A DNA stretch of 64,000 nucleotides from Bacteroidales bacterium. GTDB lineage: Bacteria > Bacteroidota > Bacteroidia > Bacteroidales > UBA932. The translations under genes were made by a program, and so were the position numbers. Of the stretch, positions 37,580 through 45,746 are shown piece after piece (positions within the stretch are counted from its first letter, which is position 1; each line of letters starts with the position of its first letter). The stretch lies in assembly GCA_017935505.1 (NCBI GenBank), contig JAGBHM010000032.1, forward strand, positions 46,544 to 110,543, read 5' to 3'. Under the pieces are notes generated by a model. That model was not told the DNA's origin and searched no databases. It worked only from the letters and a program-made list of their open reading frames with translations.

Positions 37580-37624
37580 TATAAAACAGCAAAACTATAT
37601 AAATCCCTCGTGGGAAAATGGTTG
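37580..37624 (-). promoter_or_regulatory. 45-bp repeat promoter (P1) before the radical SAM gene
   Basis: Perfect copy of 29901-29945. Minus-strand GGGATTT (37607-37601), 11 bases, CTGTTTT (37589-37583). It lies between the fecR stop (37643) and the maturase ATG (37553), so the sigma/anti-sigma pair and the maturase unit are probably transcribed separately. Confidence 0.8.
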
Positions 37625-37642
37625 AGTTTTTATTAAAAACCG

Positions 37643-38674
37643 CTATCTTCCCGACAGATAGAGTATATTGTTCTTGTATTTGTAATCGATCATTGCGGAG
37701 AGTTTTATCAAATCTGCAATCTGAACGATTGATTCCGAGTTGAAATCGGCAGTGATTTTATATTTGAGAATTGAATTGTCGGTTACAATGATTCTTACTC
37801 CATGCCATCTTTCGAGCTCCTCCACAACCTGTTTCAGTGGGGTTTCATTGAAGATGATGCGCCCTTTGGTCCATGCTTTAGTTGCAGTGTTGGTAATCTT
37901 GTCCATCTGCTGCAGTTTTATGGTGCCATGATTGGAGATATAGCTTTTGGTATTTGGCAATACCTCTGTGTAGGATGGCTTGCCTTTGCTCTTTGCTCCG
38001 GTTATGAGTGTTATTTTTCCCTGGTACAGGGTTGTCTCTATTTTTGTGCTGTCAAAGGTCTTGAGGTTGAACTCAGTGCCGAGAACCATCACATCGAGGT
38101 TGTGGCCTGTTTTTATGATCATGGGCTTGAGGGAGTCTGAAACCACATTGAAATATCCCTCTCCGGAGAATGATATTTCGCGGGTATCTCCTATGAATTT
38201 GTCGGGATAGGAGATTGTTGAGCCCGAGTTGAGCAGAACTGTGGAGCCGTCGGGCAATGTGGTTTTTGCCTTTACTCCATTTTCTGTATAAATTGTATGC
38301 ACATATTCAGAAGGAATGTCTGTAAGTGCAACCCTTACAAGGTCTTCTATCTGCAATTTGCCGGATTCCTCTTTTGGCCAAAGTGCAAATGCCGCAAAAA
38401 TGACAGCTGCCGCAGCCGAGGCGTAGGCAAAAATAAGGTGTCTGGAAATCTTCTCTTTTTTGAGATGCTTTTTCTCTTCCATTTTTGTGTGGAATTCATA
38501 CAGTTCTTCGGCCGAAGCTGTGGATTGGGGCATGCTCTCCCTTACCAGCAGGTTCTTGAGTTCTGCATAATATTTCCTGTTTTTATCAGATTCCGACAGC
38601 CACAGGTTTACCTTCTGTTCTTCTGCATTGTCGGTTTCACCCATAATATGTTTCAGTAGAAGCTCTTTTGTCAT
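37643..38674 (-). CDS. FecR-family anti-sigma factor
   Basis: A 343-residue inner-membrane protein. A cytoplasmic N-terminal sigma-binding part (about 1-80), one membrane helix (IFAYASAAAAVIFAAFALW) and a periplasmic FecR domain (TLPDGSTVLLNSGSTISYP, FSGEGYFNV, VLGTEFNL) are followed by a C-terminal DUF4974 domain (FNETPLKQVVEELERWHGV). It overlaps the sigma gene by four bases. By analogy with Fec systems it receives a signal from the STN domain of an outer-membrane transporter, here most likely the SusC at 26331. Confidence 0.93.
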   Translation of the reverse strand: MTKELLLKHIMGETDNAEEQKVNLWLSESDKNRKYYAELKNLLVRESMPQSTASAEELYEFHTKMEEKKHLKKEKISRHLIFAYASAAAAVIFAAFALWPKEESGKLQIEDLVRVALTDIPSEYVHTIYTENGVKAKTTLPDGSTVLLNSGSTISYPDKFIGDTREISFSGEGYFNVVSDSLKPMIIKTGHNLDVMVLGTEFNLKTFDSTKIETTLYQGKITLITGAKSKGKPSYTEVLPNTKSYISNHGTIKLQQMDKITNTATKAWTKGRIIFNETPLKQVVEELERWHGVRIIVTDNSILKYKITADFNSESIVQIADLIKLSAMIDYKYKNNILYLSGR

Positions 38675-39240
38675 AAATTTGATAGTCCGCTAATTATTAA
38701 AACAATCATCTTTATATAATCCCTAAGGTATTTTCGCAGTATTGAGGTTGCAATGGTTATTCTGCGTTCAATTGTCTTTATTGAAACATTCTCCATTTCA
38801 GCAACTTTCTTGTATTTGAGCTGTTCTACTCTAATCTTCAGATATGTTTCACGCACCATGGCGGGCATTGCATCCAGCGCCTTGGCATATATCCGGTCTA
38901 TCTCTTTGGAATAGAGTTTTGAAACAGTAAGTTCGTTAAGGGCAAAAGAGTTTATATCATCTTTGGAGCTGCTCTCTTTTCTCTGTCTGTATTTGAGTTT
39001 CACATTGCTTTTGGCAATAGTGTTCAGGCATTTGTTTTTGGCAATTATCAGAAGATAGGGCAGAATGTTTTCATCAAGGTTCACATACTCTTTGCGTTTC
39101 CATAATGTTTCAAAAATGTCTTGTGTCAAATCTTCACAAATCTCCATATCCTGAATGTAGGAGAAACAGAAATGGCGCACCTTGTGCATATTTTCACAAT
39201 ACACACGGTTGAATTTCTCCTGTATGGTGGTTCCGTTCAT
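38671..39240 (-). CDS. ECF (FecI-like) RNA polymerase sigma factor
   Basis: A 189-residue sigma-70 family protein with region 2 (FNRVYCENMHKVRHFCFSYI, then LTQDIFETLWKR) and region 4 (LDAMPAMVRETYLKIRVEQL, NVSIKTIERRI). I chose ATG 39240 (MNGTTIQEKF); the longer frame from 39300 would overlap lplA by 59 bases and adds a non-conserved N terminus. It starts one base after the lplA stop, so it may also be read from the housekeeping operon upstream. Expected targets are P1, P2 and P3. Confidence 0.92.
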   Translation of the reverse strand: MNGTTIQEKFNRVYCENMHKVRHFCFSYIQDMEICEDLTQDIFETLWKRKEYVNLDENILPYLLIIAKNKCLNTIAKSNVKLKYRQRKESSSKDDINSFALNELTVSKLYSKEIDRIYAKALDAMPAMVRETYLKIRVEQLKYKKVAEMENVSIKTIERRITIATSILRKYLRDYIKMIVLIISGLSNL

Positions 39241-39241
39241 A

Positions 39242-40255
39242 TCAAAAAAACATTTCGCACAACTCTTCTTTTGAAACTCCGCTGAAATATTCAGAAACAT
39301 TTACCTCCGACAGTTTGGCAAGTAGAGCATCTTCTGTATGTTCTGTGCCGATGATTGCGGCTGTGAACTCCTCTGTAGGTTTTGTAAAAAAGTAATCACC
39401 AAAAATCTCCAGTCCGTCAATTGATCCTTTTTTTACGGTAAAGTGGAATTCAAGAAGGCCTCCCGGAAATTTCTTTATATTGTGGCTGCTGTAGGCAGGG
39501 GAGTGGCCAAAATTCCAGCTGTCGAGCATATATTTTGTCTCTTTAAGCATCCCGATAGCCTTAAGATCCTCCTCAGTATATTTATATGGTATAATTGCAG
39601 AGTCTGCTGAATTTGGCTCCGCAAGGGTGTGTCTGGCACAGATGTACTCTCCAAGATACTGCTGGAACTCCTCAACTGACATGGCTTGAGGAAGGTGTGA
39701 CGAGATGTTTGTGACACGGCTGACATTCGACTGCACTGCCTTGCCTATAAACTTTTCGGGACGGCTCTTGAGTGCTGCTCCCAGATTGTTCATACTTGCA
39801 CTAAATAGCATACAACCGTGTTGGAGCACCCTTTTGTTGCTTATGCACATTGCATTGCCAGAAAACTTGCGTCCATCAATGAGCAGATCATTCCGCCCCT
39901 CCAGATATGCCTTCACTCCAAGTTTATTGAGAGCCTCCAAAATTGGTGCTGTAAACCGACGGAACATGGCATTGGCCTCTTCCGATTTTGTGTGCGGTTC
40001 TATGAATGTGAAGTTGAGATTGCCCAGATCATGGAAAACAGCTCCTCCTCCGGTGAGACGTCTGACAACTTTTATATCGTTGGATTTTACATAATCCATA
40101 TCAATCTCAGCTACAGCGTTCTGGTACTGTCCTATTATTATGGAGCTGCTGTTGCGCCAGAGCCTGAAGATGGGCTGTGTGAAATTTTTAAGGAGATACT
40201 CTTCTGCTGCGAGATTCCAGTAGGGGTCTGTATTGTTGTCGGTTATATATAGCAT
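39242..40255 (-). CDS. lplA: Lipoate-protein ligase A
   Basis: A 337-residue enzyme that attaches scavenged lipoate to 2-oxoacid dehydrogenases and GcvH through a lipoyl-AMP intermediate. The BPL/LplA catalytic fold shows IIIGQYQNAVAEID and the signature RRLTGGGAVFHDLGNLNFT. GRKFSGNA supplies the next motif, and a C-terminal accessory domain is present. It overlaps the PAP2 gene by 13 bases and is followed one base later by the ECF sigma gene. Confidence 0.95.
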   Translation of the reverse strand: MLYITDNNTDPYWNLAAEEYLLKNFTQPIFRLWRNSSSIIIGQYQNAVAEIDMDYVKSNDIKVVRRLTGGGAVFHDLGNLNFTFIEPHTKSEEANAMFRRFTAPILEALNKLGVKAYLEGRNDLLIDGRKFSGNAMCISNKRVLQHGCMLFSASMNNLGAALKSRPEKFIGKAVQSNVSRVTNISSHLPQAMSVEEFQQYLGEYICARHTLAEPNSADSAIIPYKYTEEDLKAIGMLKETKYMLDSWNFGHSPAYSSHNIKKFPGGLLEFHFTVKKGSIDGLEIFGDYFFTKPTEEFTAAIIGTEHTEDALLAKLSEVNVSEYFSGVSKEELCEMFF

Positions 40256-40833
40256 AACCTCTGTTTTTTACAGATTTGTACAAATAATTTATATACAAGC
40301 CATCCCACAAGCATACCGAACAGGGCACCGCATACCACATCTGCAGGGAAGTGTTTTCCCACATATATGCGGCTGTAGCCCACTGCTGCGGCCCAGATGA
40401 AGATACAGATGGTATACCACCTTTTCCTTATCATCAGCGATGTTATGGCAGCAAGTCCAAAAAGATTGGCGGCATGGCTCGATACAAATCCATATTTTCC
40501 ACCCTTGCCCTCAAGAGTCCTTACTATATCGCCTATTTCGGGATCCCATCCCGGTCTGAATCTCTGGATGGTCTCTTTGAAAAGGGCCACGGAGAGCGAG
40601 TCGCAGAGCGCAAATGTAAGCAGAACCGCACCTGTGGCTATGCAGATTGTCTTGATGCCCTCTTTACCGAATCCTTTCCACTTGTATACGATGAGCAGGA
40701 GGATTCCTATATATAATGGTATGCCGGTAAACTTATTGGTGATGAATGGCATTACAATGTCAAAGAACCCGTTGTGACACCCATTAAGTGTCAGCATCAG
40801 GTTCTTGTCAAATTCTATAATCTGGTCGAGCAT
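40243..40833 (-). CDS. PAP2-family membrane lipid phosphatase
   Basis: A 196-residue integral membrane phosphatase. The three motifs are KETIQRFRP, YGFVSSHAANLFG and SRIYVGKHFPADV, with the last His and Asp as expected. The substrate could be undecaprenyl pyrophosphate or a lipid A phosphate (LpxE/LpxF-like); the sequence does not decide. It lies 11 bases after obg. Confidence 0.87.
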   Translation of the reverse strand: MLDQIIEFDKNLMLTLNGCHNGFFDIVMPFITNKFTGIPLYIGILLLIVYKWKGFGKEGIKTICIATGAVLLTFALCDSLSVALFKETIQRFRPGWDPEIGDIVRTLEGKGGKYGFVSSHAANLFGLAAITSLMIRKRWYTICIFIWAAAVGYSRIYVGKHFPADVVCGALFGMLVGWLVYKLFVQICKKQRLCYI

Positions 40834-40844
40834 ATTGCTGGATA

Positions 40845-41843
40845 TTATTCCTGTTCATTTAGAATCTTCCAAATCATATCCTTCAGCTCCTTTATGCCTT
40901 CATTGGCAACAGAAGAGATGAATATATGAGGAATTTTGCGTGGCAGGTGTGGCCTTATCTCCTTCTTGAGCTCATCATCAAGCATATCCGATTTTGATAT
41001 GGCCAGAATGCGTTGTTTGTTCAGCAGTTCCGGATTGAACTTCTTGAGCTCCTTCAAAAGTATCTTGTACTCCGCCTTTATATCCTTGCTGTCTGCAGGC
41101 ACGAGGAAGAGCAATATCGAGTTGCGCTCGATATGTCTGAGAAAGCGGTGTCCCAAGCCTTTACCCTCTGCGGCTCCCTCAATAATTCCAGGAATGTCTG
41201 CCATTACAAATGATTTGTCATCGTAATAGTTCACTATTCCGATGCTTGGCTCGAGGGTTGTAAAGGCGTAATCTGCAATTTTGGGTTTGGCAGCAGAAAC
41301 TGTTGAGAGGAGTGTTGATTTTCCTGCATTCGGGAAACCTACAAGTCCCACATCTGCAAGAATCTTCAATTCAAGGATGAACCATCCTTCAACATGTTCT
41401 TCTCCGGGTTGTGCAAATCTTGGAGTCTGGTTGGTTGCACTCTTGAAATTTGCATTTCCAAGACCTCCACGGCCGCCCTTCACAATGATTCTCTCTTCGC
41501 CCGGTTCTGTTATCTCAAAGAGTACCTCGCCGGTCTCTGCATCTTTAGCCACTGTCCCGAGAGGTACCTCAAGGTAGATGTCCTTGCCATTTGCACCTTT
41601 GCATAATGCACCGCTGCCGCTCTCTCCCGGTTCGGCTTTGATATGCTTGCGGTACTTCAAGTGAATGAGGGTCCAATATTGCGGATTACCTCTCAAGATG
41701 ATGTGGCCTCCACGTCCGCCGTCACCTCCGTCGGGACCTCCCTTTGGAATATATTTTTCACGGCGCATATGTGTTGAACCGTTTCCTCCATCACCTGATG
41801 CAAGGAACAACTTCACATAATCCACAAAATTAGAATTTCCCAT
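40845..41843 (-). CDS. obg: Obg-family GTPase
   Basis: A 332-residue ribosome-assembly GTPase. The N-terminal glycine-rich Obg fold ([14 protein letters not shown]) is followed by a G domain with P-loop [19 protein letters not shown] and SKSDMLD. The C-terminal extra domain seen in some Obg proteins is absent. The order hpt-adk-obg is common in Bacteroidetes, and all three share the strand here. Confidence 0.96.
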   Translation of the reverse strand: MGNSNFVDYVKLFLASGDGGNGSTHMRREKYIPKGGPDGGDGGRGGHIILRGNPQYWTLIHLKYRKHIKAEPGESGSGALCKGANGKDIYLEVPLGTVAKDAETGEVLFEITEPGEERIIVKGGRGGLGNANFKSATNQTPRFAQPGEEHVEGWFILELKILADVGLVGFPNAGKSTLLSTVSAAKPKIADYAFTTLEPSIGIVNYYDDKSFVMADIPGIIEGAAEGKGLGHRFLRHIERNSILLFLVPADSKDIKAEYKILLKELKKFNPELLNKQRILAISKSDMLDDELKKEIRPHLPRKIPHIFISSVANEGIKELKDMIWKILNEQE

Positions 41844-41867
41844 CTCTAAATAAGTTCTAAGAGAGTA

Positions 41868-42437
41868 TTATTGATTGATCAGATCTGATATCTTGCCGAA
41901 AATTTTCTGAATTTCTCCGTTGCCGTCAATCTCAAAATACTTGCCTCTGTTTTTATAATATTCAATAAGCGGTTCGGTTTTTTTATGGTAGGTATTTATC
42001 CTGTTCTGGATAATCTCCGCGCTTGTATCATCCATACGTCCCTCAATGCTGGCCCTGTGGCGGATACGGTCAAATACAAGTTTGTCTTCAATTATTATTG
42101 ATATGACCTTTGTAACCTCATGCCCCCTCTTCTCCAACATCTTCTCCAATACCTCTGCTTGTGCAATGGTACGAGGAAAGCCGTCGAAAATGAAGCCCGT
42201 AACCTGAGGATTGTTTTCAATCTCATTCTCTATCATCTGTTCAACGATAGAATCATCTACAAAGTTCCCTTTGTCTATCAGAGATTTTGCCAAATGACCC
42301 AATTCGGTACCTTTTGCAATCTCTGCTCTCAATAAATCTCCAGTGGAGACATGATGCAGGTTGAACTTGTCAACCATCAAATTCGCCTGAGTTCCTTTTC
42401 CGGCCCCAGGAGGGCCGAACAAAATATAATACTTCAT
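41868..42437 (-). CDS. adk: Adenylate kinase
   Basis: A 189-residue enzyme (AMP + ATP to 2 ADP). The P-loop is GPPGAGKGTQ, with FDGFPRTIAQAE and a short LID (RASIEGRMDDT) in place of the zinc-type lid. It lies between hpt and obg, 24 bases before obg. Full length for the short-lid class. Confidence 0.96.
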   Translation of the reverse strand: MKYYILFGPPGAGKGTQANLMVDKFNLHHVSTGDLLRAEIAKGTELGHLAKSLIDKGNFVDDSIVEQMIENEIENNPQVTGFIFDGFPRTIAQAEVLEKMLEKRGHEVTKVISIIIEDKLVFDRIRHRASIEGRMDDTSAEIIQNRINTYHKKTEPLIEYYKNRGKYFEIDGNGEIQKIFGKISDLINQ

Positions 42438-42477
42438 CTCAATACATTATTAATATTGCGTAGAAGCTGAAGATTCG

Positions 42478-43020
42478 CTATTGTTCGTCAATCACATACA
42501 CATCCTTGTACTGACGTCCGAGCTGGTCATAGTCCAATCCGAATCCGAGGATGAAATCATTAGGGATGGAATTGGCAACGTAATCTACAGGAATATTTTT
42601 TGAATATGAGCCTGGTTTGTACATGAGCGTGCATATCTTCACATCTGCCGCACCGGCATCTTTCAGAATCTTGTACAGCTCTTCAATAGTTCCTCCTGTA
42701 TCCACAATGTCCTCAACAACTACAACTGTTTTTCCCTCTACGCTCTTTGTCAATCCCATAATCTGTTTTACATTTCCGCTTGATGAGGTGCCTTCGTATG
42801 ATGCCAATTTTATGAATACGATGTCACACTGGAACTCAATTTTCTGCATCAGCGACGCTGTAAACATGAATGATCCGTTAAGTACACTCAAAAAAATAGG
42901 TGTGTCAACATCTTTTAAATCGTTATTCAACTTATCTGCAACATTTTGGATAGATTCCTCAATCTGCTGATTTGACATATACAACTTGAAGTATTTGTCG
43001 TGTACTTTAATGCGTTTCAT
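42478..43020 (-). CDS. hpt: Hypoxanthine phosphoribosyltransferase
   Basis: A 180-residue purine salvage enzyme. The PRPP-binding motif is VVVVEDIVDTGGTI and the C-terminal substrate loop is VPVDYVANSIPNDFILGFGLDYD. It is first in the minus-strand run hpt-adk-obg, divergent from purE, another purine gene, with promoters for both in the 117-base gap. Confidence 0.95.
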   Translation of the reverse strand: MKRIKVHDKYFKLYMSNQQIEESIQNVADKLNNDLKDVDTPIFLSVLNGSFMFTASLMQKIEFQCDIVFIKLASYEGTSSSGNVKQIMGLTKSVEGKTVVVVEDIVDTGGTIEELYKILKDAGAADVKICTLMYKPGSYSKNIPVDYVANSIPNDFILGFGLDYDQLGRQYKDVYVIDEQ

Positions 43021-43062
43021 ATATTATGTATTGAAGTAATAACCTAGTAGGGCTAATTTAGT

Positions 43063-43093
43063 TTTGTTGCCGCAAAAATATGTATTAATTTTG
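43063..43093 (+). promoter_or_regulatory. purE promoter
   Basis: TTTG (43063-43066), 19 bases, TAATTTTG (43086-43093). Both consensus elements with standard spacing. The transcript would start about 35-40 bases before the purE ATG. Confidence 0.75.
43073..43080 (-). promoter_or_regulatory. hpt promoter -7 element
   Basis: TATTTTTG on the minus strand fits TAnnTTTG, 52 bases before the hpt ATG. It lies inside the purE promoter's spacer, so the divergent promoters overlap face to face. Confidence 0.55.
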
Positions 43094-43137
43094 TTTTTAT
43101 CCAATATAAACCGATAAATAATTAAATTAAACCGATA

Positions 43138-43650
43138 ATGACACCGTTAGTAAGTATTATTATGGGCAGCACTTCTGATATGAAGGTTATGGAACAGGCT
43201 GCCGAGTTCTTGAATCAGATGCAGATTCCGTTTGAAATTAATGCACTGTCGGCCCACAGAGTTCCCGATCTTGTTGCTGATTTTGCAAAAAATGCCCATA
43301 AAAGGGGTATTAAAGTTATTATTGCCGGAGCTGGCGGAGCAGCCCATCTTCCAGGTGTAATAGCCGCTTCCACACCACTTCCTGTGATTGGTGTTCCGAT
43401 CAAATCGAGCAACTCTATGGATGGATGGGACTCTGTACTCTCAATTCTCCAGATGCCGAGTGGTATACCTGTTGCTACAGTGGCTCTTGACGGTGCAAAA
43501 AATGCTGCAATCCTTGCTGTACAGATGCTTGCAGTTGCAGATGAGGCTCTTTTTGCAAAATTTGAGGAGTTCAAGGCCGACCTTGCATCAAAGATTGCGA
43601 AGGCGAACAAAGATCTGGCAGCAATAAAATATGATTACAAGACAAATTGA
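43138..43650 (+). CDS. purE: N5-carboxyaminoimidazole ribonucleotide mutase
   Basis: A 170-residue purine biosynthesis enzyme. The signatures MGSTSDMKVMEQA, SAHRVPD and GAGGAAHLPGVIA are present, as is the PVIGVPI segment. The size and the SAHR motif fit class I PurE, which uses N5-CAIR made by PurK. It is monocistronic, with a clear terminator after the stop. Confidence 0.96.
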   Translation: MTPLVSIIMGSTSDMKVMEQAAEFLNQMQIPFEINALSAHRVPDLVADFAKNAHKRGIKVIIAGAGGAAHLPGVIAASTPLPVIGVPIKSSNSMDGWDSVLSILQMPSGIPVATVALDGAKNAAILAVQMLAVADEALFAKFEEFKADLASKIAKANKDLAAIKYDYKTN

Positions 43651-43680
43651 TTCTCTGAAAAAATATAGAAAGATATATTG

Positions 43681-43712
43681 GGCGTACATTTTATGAAGAT
43701 GTACGCCTCTTT
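43681..43712 (+). terminator. purE terminator
   Basis: GGCGTACAT (43681-43689) pairs perfectly with ATGTACGCC (43699-43707) around a nine-base loop, then CTCTTTTT-type T-rich sequence. Confidence 0.88.
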
Positions 43713-43793
43713 TTATTTTTACCTCTATACTTGCCGTCGATTTCAAAATTAGTTAGTGCTGCTTGCGGCTGTAATATTTAAAGATCCAGGGCA

Positions 43794-45746
43794 ATGTTGG
43801 TGTTGGGAAGAGTTGTGAAGGTGTTATTGTCCGGTGCTTTTTTGATATTGCAGCCGCTTTTTCTCTTTTCACAGGAGAGGAGGGAGGCTGTTGAGCCGAT
43901 TATAAGGGCTATCGGTGAATTCTATATGGAGAATATGGAGAGTCCTGAAAATCTCTCCATGGAGATGGTTCTGGAGCATCTGGAATATCTTGCAGAGCAT
44001 CCTGTTGATATAAACAGTGCAGCTCGTGGTGTGCTTGAAGATATGATGCTGCTCTCTGATTTTCAGATAGAAAGCATTTTGGAGTATAGGTCGAAGAGCG
44101 GTGCCCTGCTTGGTGGAGCGGAGCTGTCGCTTCTGTATGGTTTTGATGAGAAGAGCGTTGAGATGCTTTTGCCTTTTATAACATTTGGAAAGGGGAAGCA
44201 GCCGGGCCGGAGAGTTTCCGGTTTCCATTCTGAACTATATATGAAAAGCTACAGAAGATTGGAGAGGGATACCGTCTCGTGCGGTTCTCCATATTACCTT
44301 CAGTTGAAATATAAATTTGATTATGGCAGGTATATAGAGGGCGGAATTGTGCTGGAAAATGATGCGGGGGAGTATCTTTTTACTCCTGGAGCTCCAATTA
44401 TGGACCATTTTTCATTCCATGTTGCGGTTAAGGATTATGGCAGACTCAAAACTCTTGTGGTAGGGGATTTTTCTGCCAGATTCGGGCAGGGACTTGTATT
44501 GTGGAACTCATTTTCATTGTATGGAGGAGGTAATCCGATGAGCCTTTTCAGGCGTGGTAGCAGGATTGTGCCATATATGTCATCGGAGGAGAATAATTTC
44601 TACAGGGGTATTGCAGCTGCATTCTCCTTCGGAAGAGTGGAGCTGTCGGGATTCTGCTCATATAACAGATTGGATGCAAAGGTGGTATCGGACAAATACA
44701 CTTCACTCCCTTCCGGTGGGCTGCACAATACTCCAAGCTCGATAGCATCACGCAAAAAGATGCATGAAGGGGTTGCCGGATTGAATCTCTCCTATCTCTT
44801 TAACAGGTTCAAACTTGAATTCTCCTGGGCAACTTATGCATATGATAAGAATAATGGCAGAAAGTTACGTGATGACAACCGTTACCGGATGTATGATGGT
44901 CTGTGGGGCAACTGCTCAATGAGCCTCTATGCGGTATTTGGCAGAGCGAAAATATTTGGGGAGGCTGCAGTTGATTATGGAGGGAGTTGTGCGCTGTTGT
45001 TTGGAACTCTTTTCCCATTATCTGACCGATGGGATATGGGAATACTTGGCAGGTGTTATCAAAAGAGCTATACTGCGGCCCATGCCTCTGCATATAGTAC
45101 TCTCTCATATGTGGCAAACCAGAGGGGCGCAACATTGTACAGCACTATTCATCTTCCCAATAGAGGCAAGCTGGATATGGATATAGAGATGGTATACTAT
45201 CCATGGAAGCGGTATAATATAAATGTGGCCTCATCTATGGTAAAGGGTGGAATTTCCTATTCTGCCGGAGGCGAAAATTTTGACTTTTCCATGAAAATAT
45301 CTGAGAAATATACCTCCCATGACTGCCGGCACAGGCTCTCTTCTAAATTGGCATCCCAGTGGAGAGTTTTCAGCGGAATTTCCCTGAAGGGTCAACTCGG
45401 TGCTGTGGCGAGCTGCAGTTCTATAGGCGGCCCGGTAGAGATAGGATGGATGGCTGCAGCAAACTTGAAATGGTGCATATCCGGTAACAGCTTTATAATA
45501 CAGTGCGGTGGATGCTACTTCAATTGTCCGCAATGGAGTGTGAGGATGTATAATTATGAGGCAGATCTGCCCTATACATACAACAGCCGCCTCCTGTATG
45601 GGGAAGGCGGCTGCTTTTATCTTCTGACAAAAACGGAGATATCAAAGAGTATGACACTCTATGTCAAAGGAGATACTATCCGATACATTACATCCGGCAA
45701 GGAGCCTGTGAGCAGGGTTAAGCTTGCCGTAAAATATGAATTCTAG
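43794..45746 (+). CDS. Helix-hairpin-helix plus beta-barrel protein
   Basis: A 650-residue exported protein (signal peptide ending FLFSQ). Residues about 45-135 contain two helix-hairpin-helix-like repeats of the ComEA type (VDINSAARGVLEDM, QIESILEYRSKSGALLG, ELSLLYGFD). The rest is a series of antiparallel strand pairs ending VKLAVKYEF, typical of an outer-membrane barrel. Such proteins are widespread in Bacteroidetes and of unknown function; DNA binding or uptake has been suggested from the HhH motifs only. Its stop overlaps the convergent transglycosylase stop in CTAG. Confidence 0.75.
   Translation: MLVLGRVVKVLLSGAFLILQPLFLFSQERREAVEPIIRAIGEFYMENMESPENLSMEMVLEHLEYLAEHPVDINSAARGVLEDMMLLSDFQIESILEYRSKSGALLGGAELSLLYGFDEKSVEMLLPFITFGKGKQPGRRVSGFHSELYMKSYRRLERDTVSCGSPYYLQLKYKFDYGRYIEGGIVLENDAGEYLFTPGAPIMDHFSFHVAVKDYGRLKTLVVGDFSARFGQGLVLWNSFSLYGGGNPMSLFRRGSRIVPYMSSEENNFYRGIAAAFSFGRVELSGFCSYNRLDAKVVSDKYTSLPSGGLHNTPSSIASRKKMHEGVAGLNLSYLFNRFKLEFSWATYAYDKNNGRKLRDDNRYRMYDGLWGNCSMSLYAVFGRAKIFGEAAVDYGGSCALLFGTLFPLSDRWDMGILGRCYQKSYTAAHASAYSTLSYVANQRGATLYSTIHLPNRGKLDMDIEMVYYPWKRYNINVASSMVKGGISYSAGGENFDFSMKISEKYTSHDCRHRLSSKLASQWRVFSGISLKGQLGAVASCSSIGGPVEIGWMAAANLKWCISGNSFIIQCGGCYFNCPQWSVRMYNYEADLPYTYNSRLLYGEGGCFYLLTKTEISKSMTLYVKGDTIRYITSGKEPVSRVKLAVKYEF

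Noticed and set aside
39241..39300. Longer start for the ECF sigma factor
   Set aside because: It overlaps lplA by 59 bases and adds residues not typical of sigma region 1/2 starts.
45743..45746. Overlapping stops CTAG of convergent genes
   Set aside because: Seen and real, but such four-base convergent overlaps are common in compact genomes and need no special explanation.
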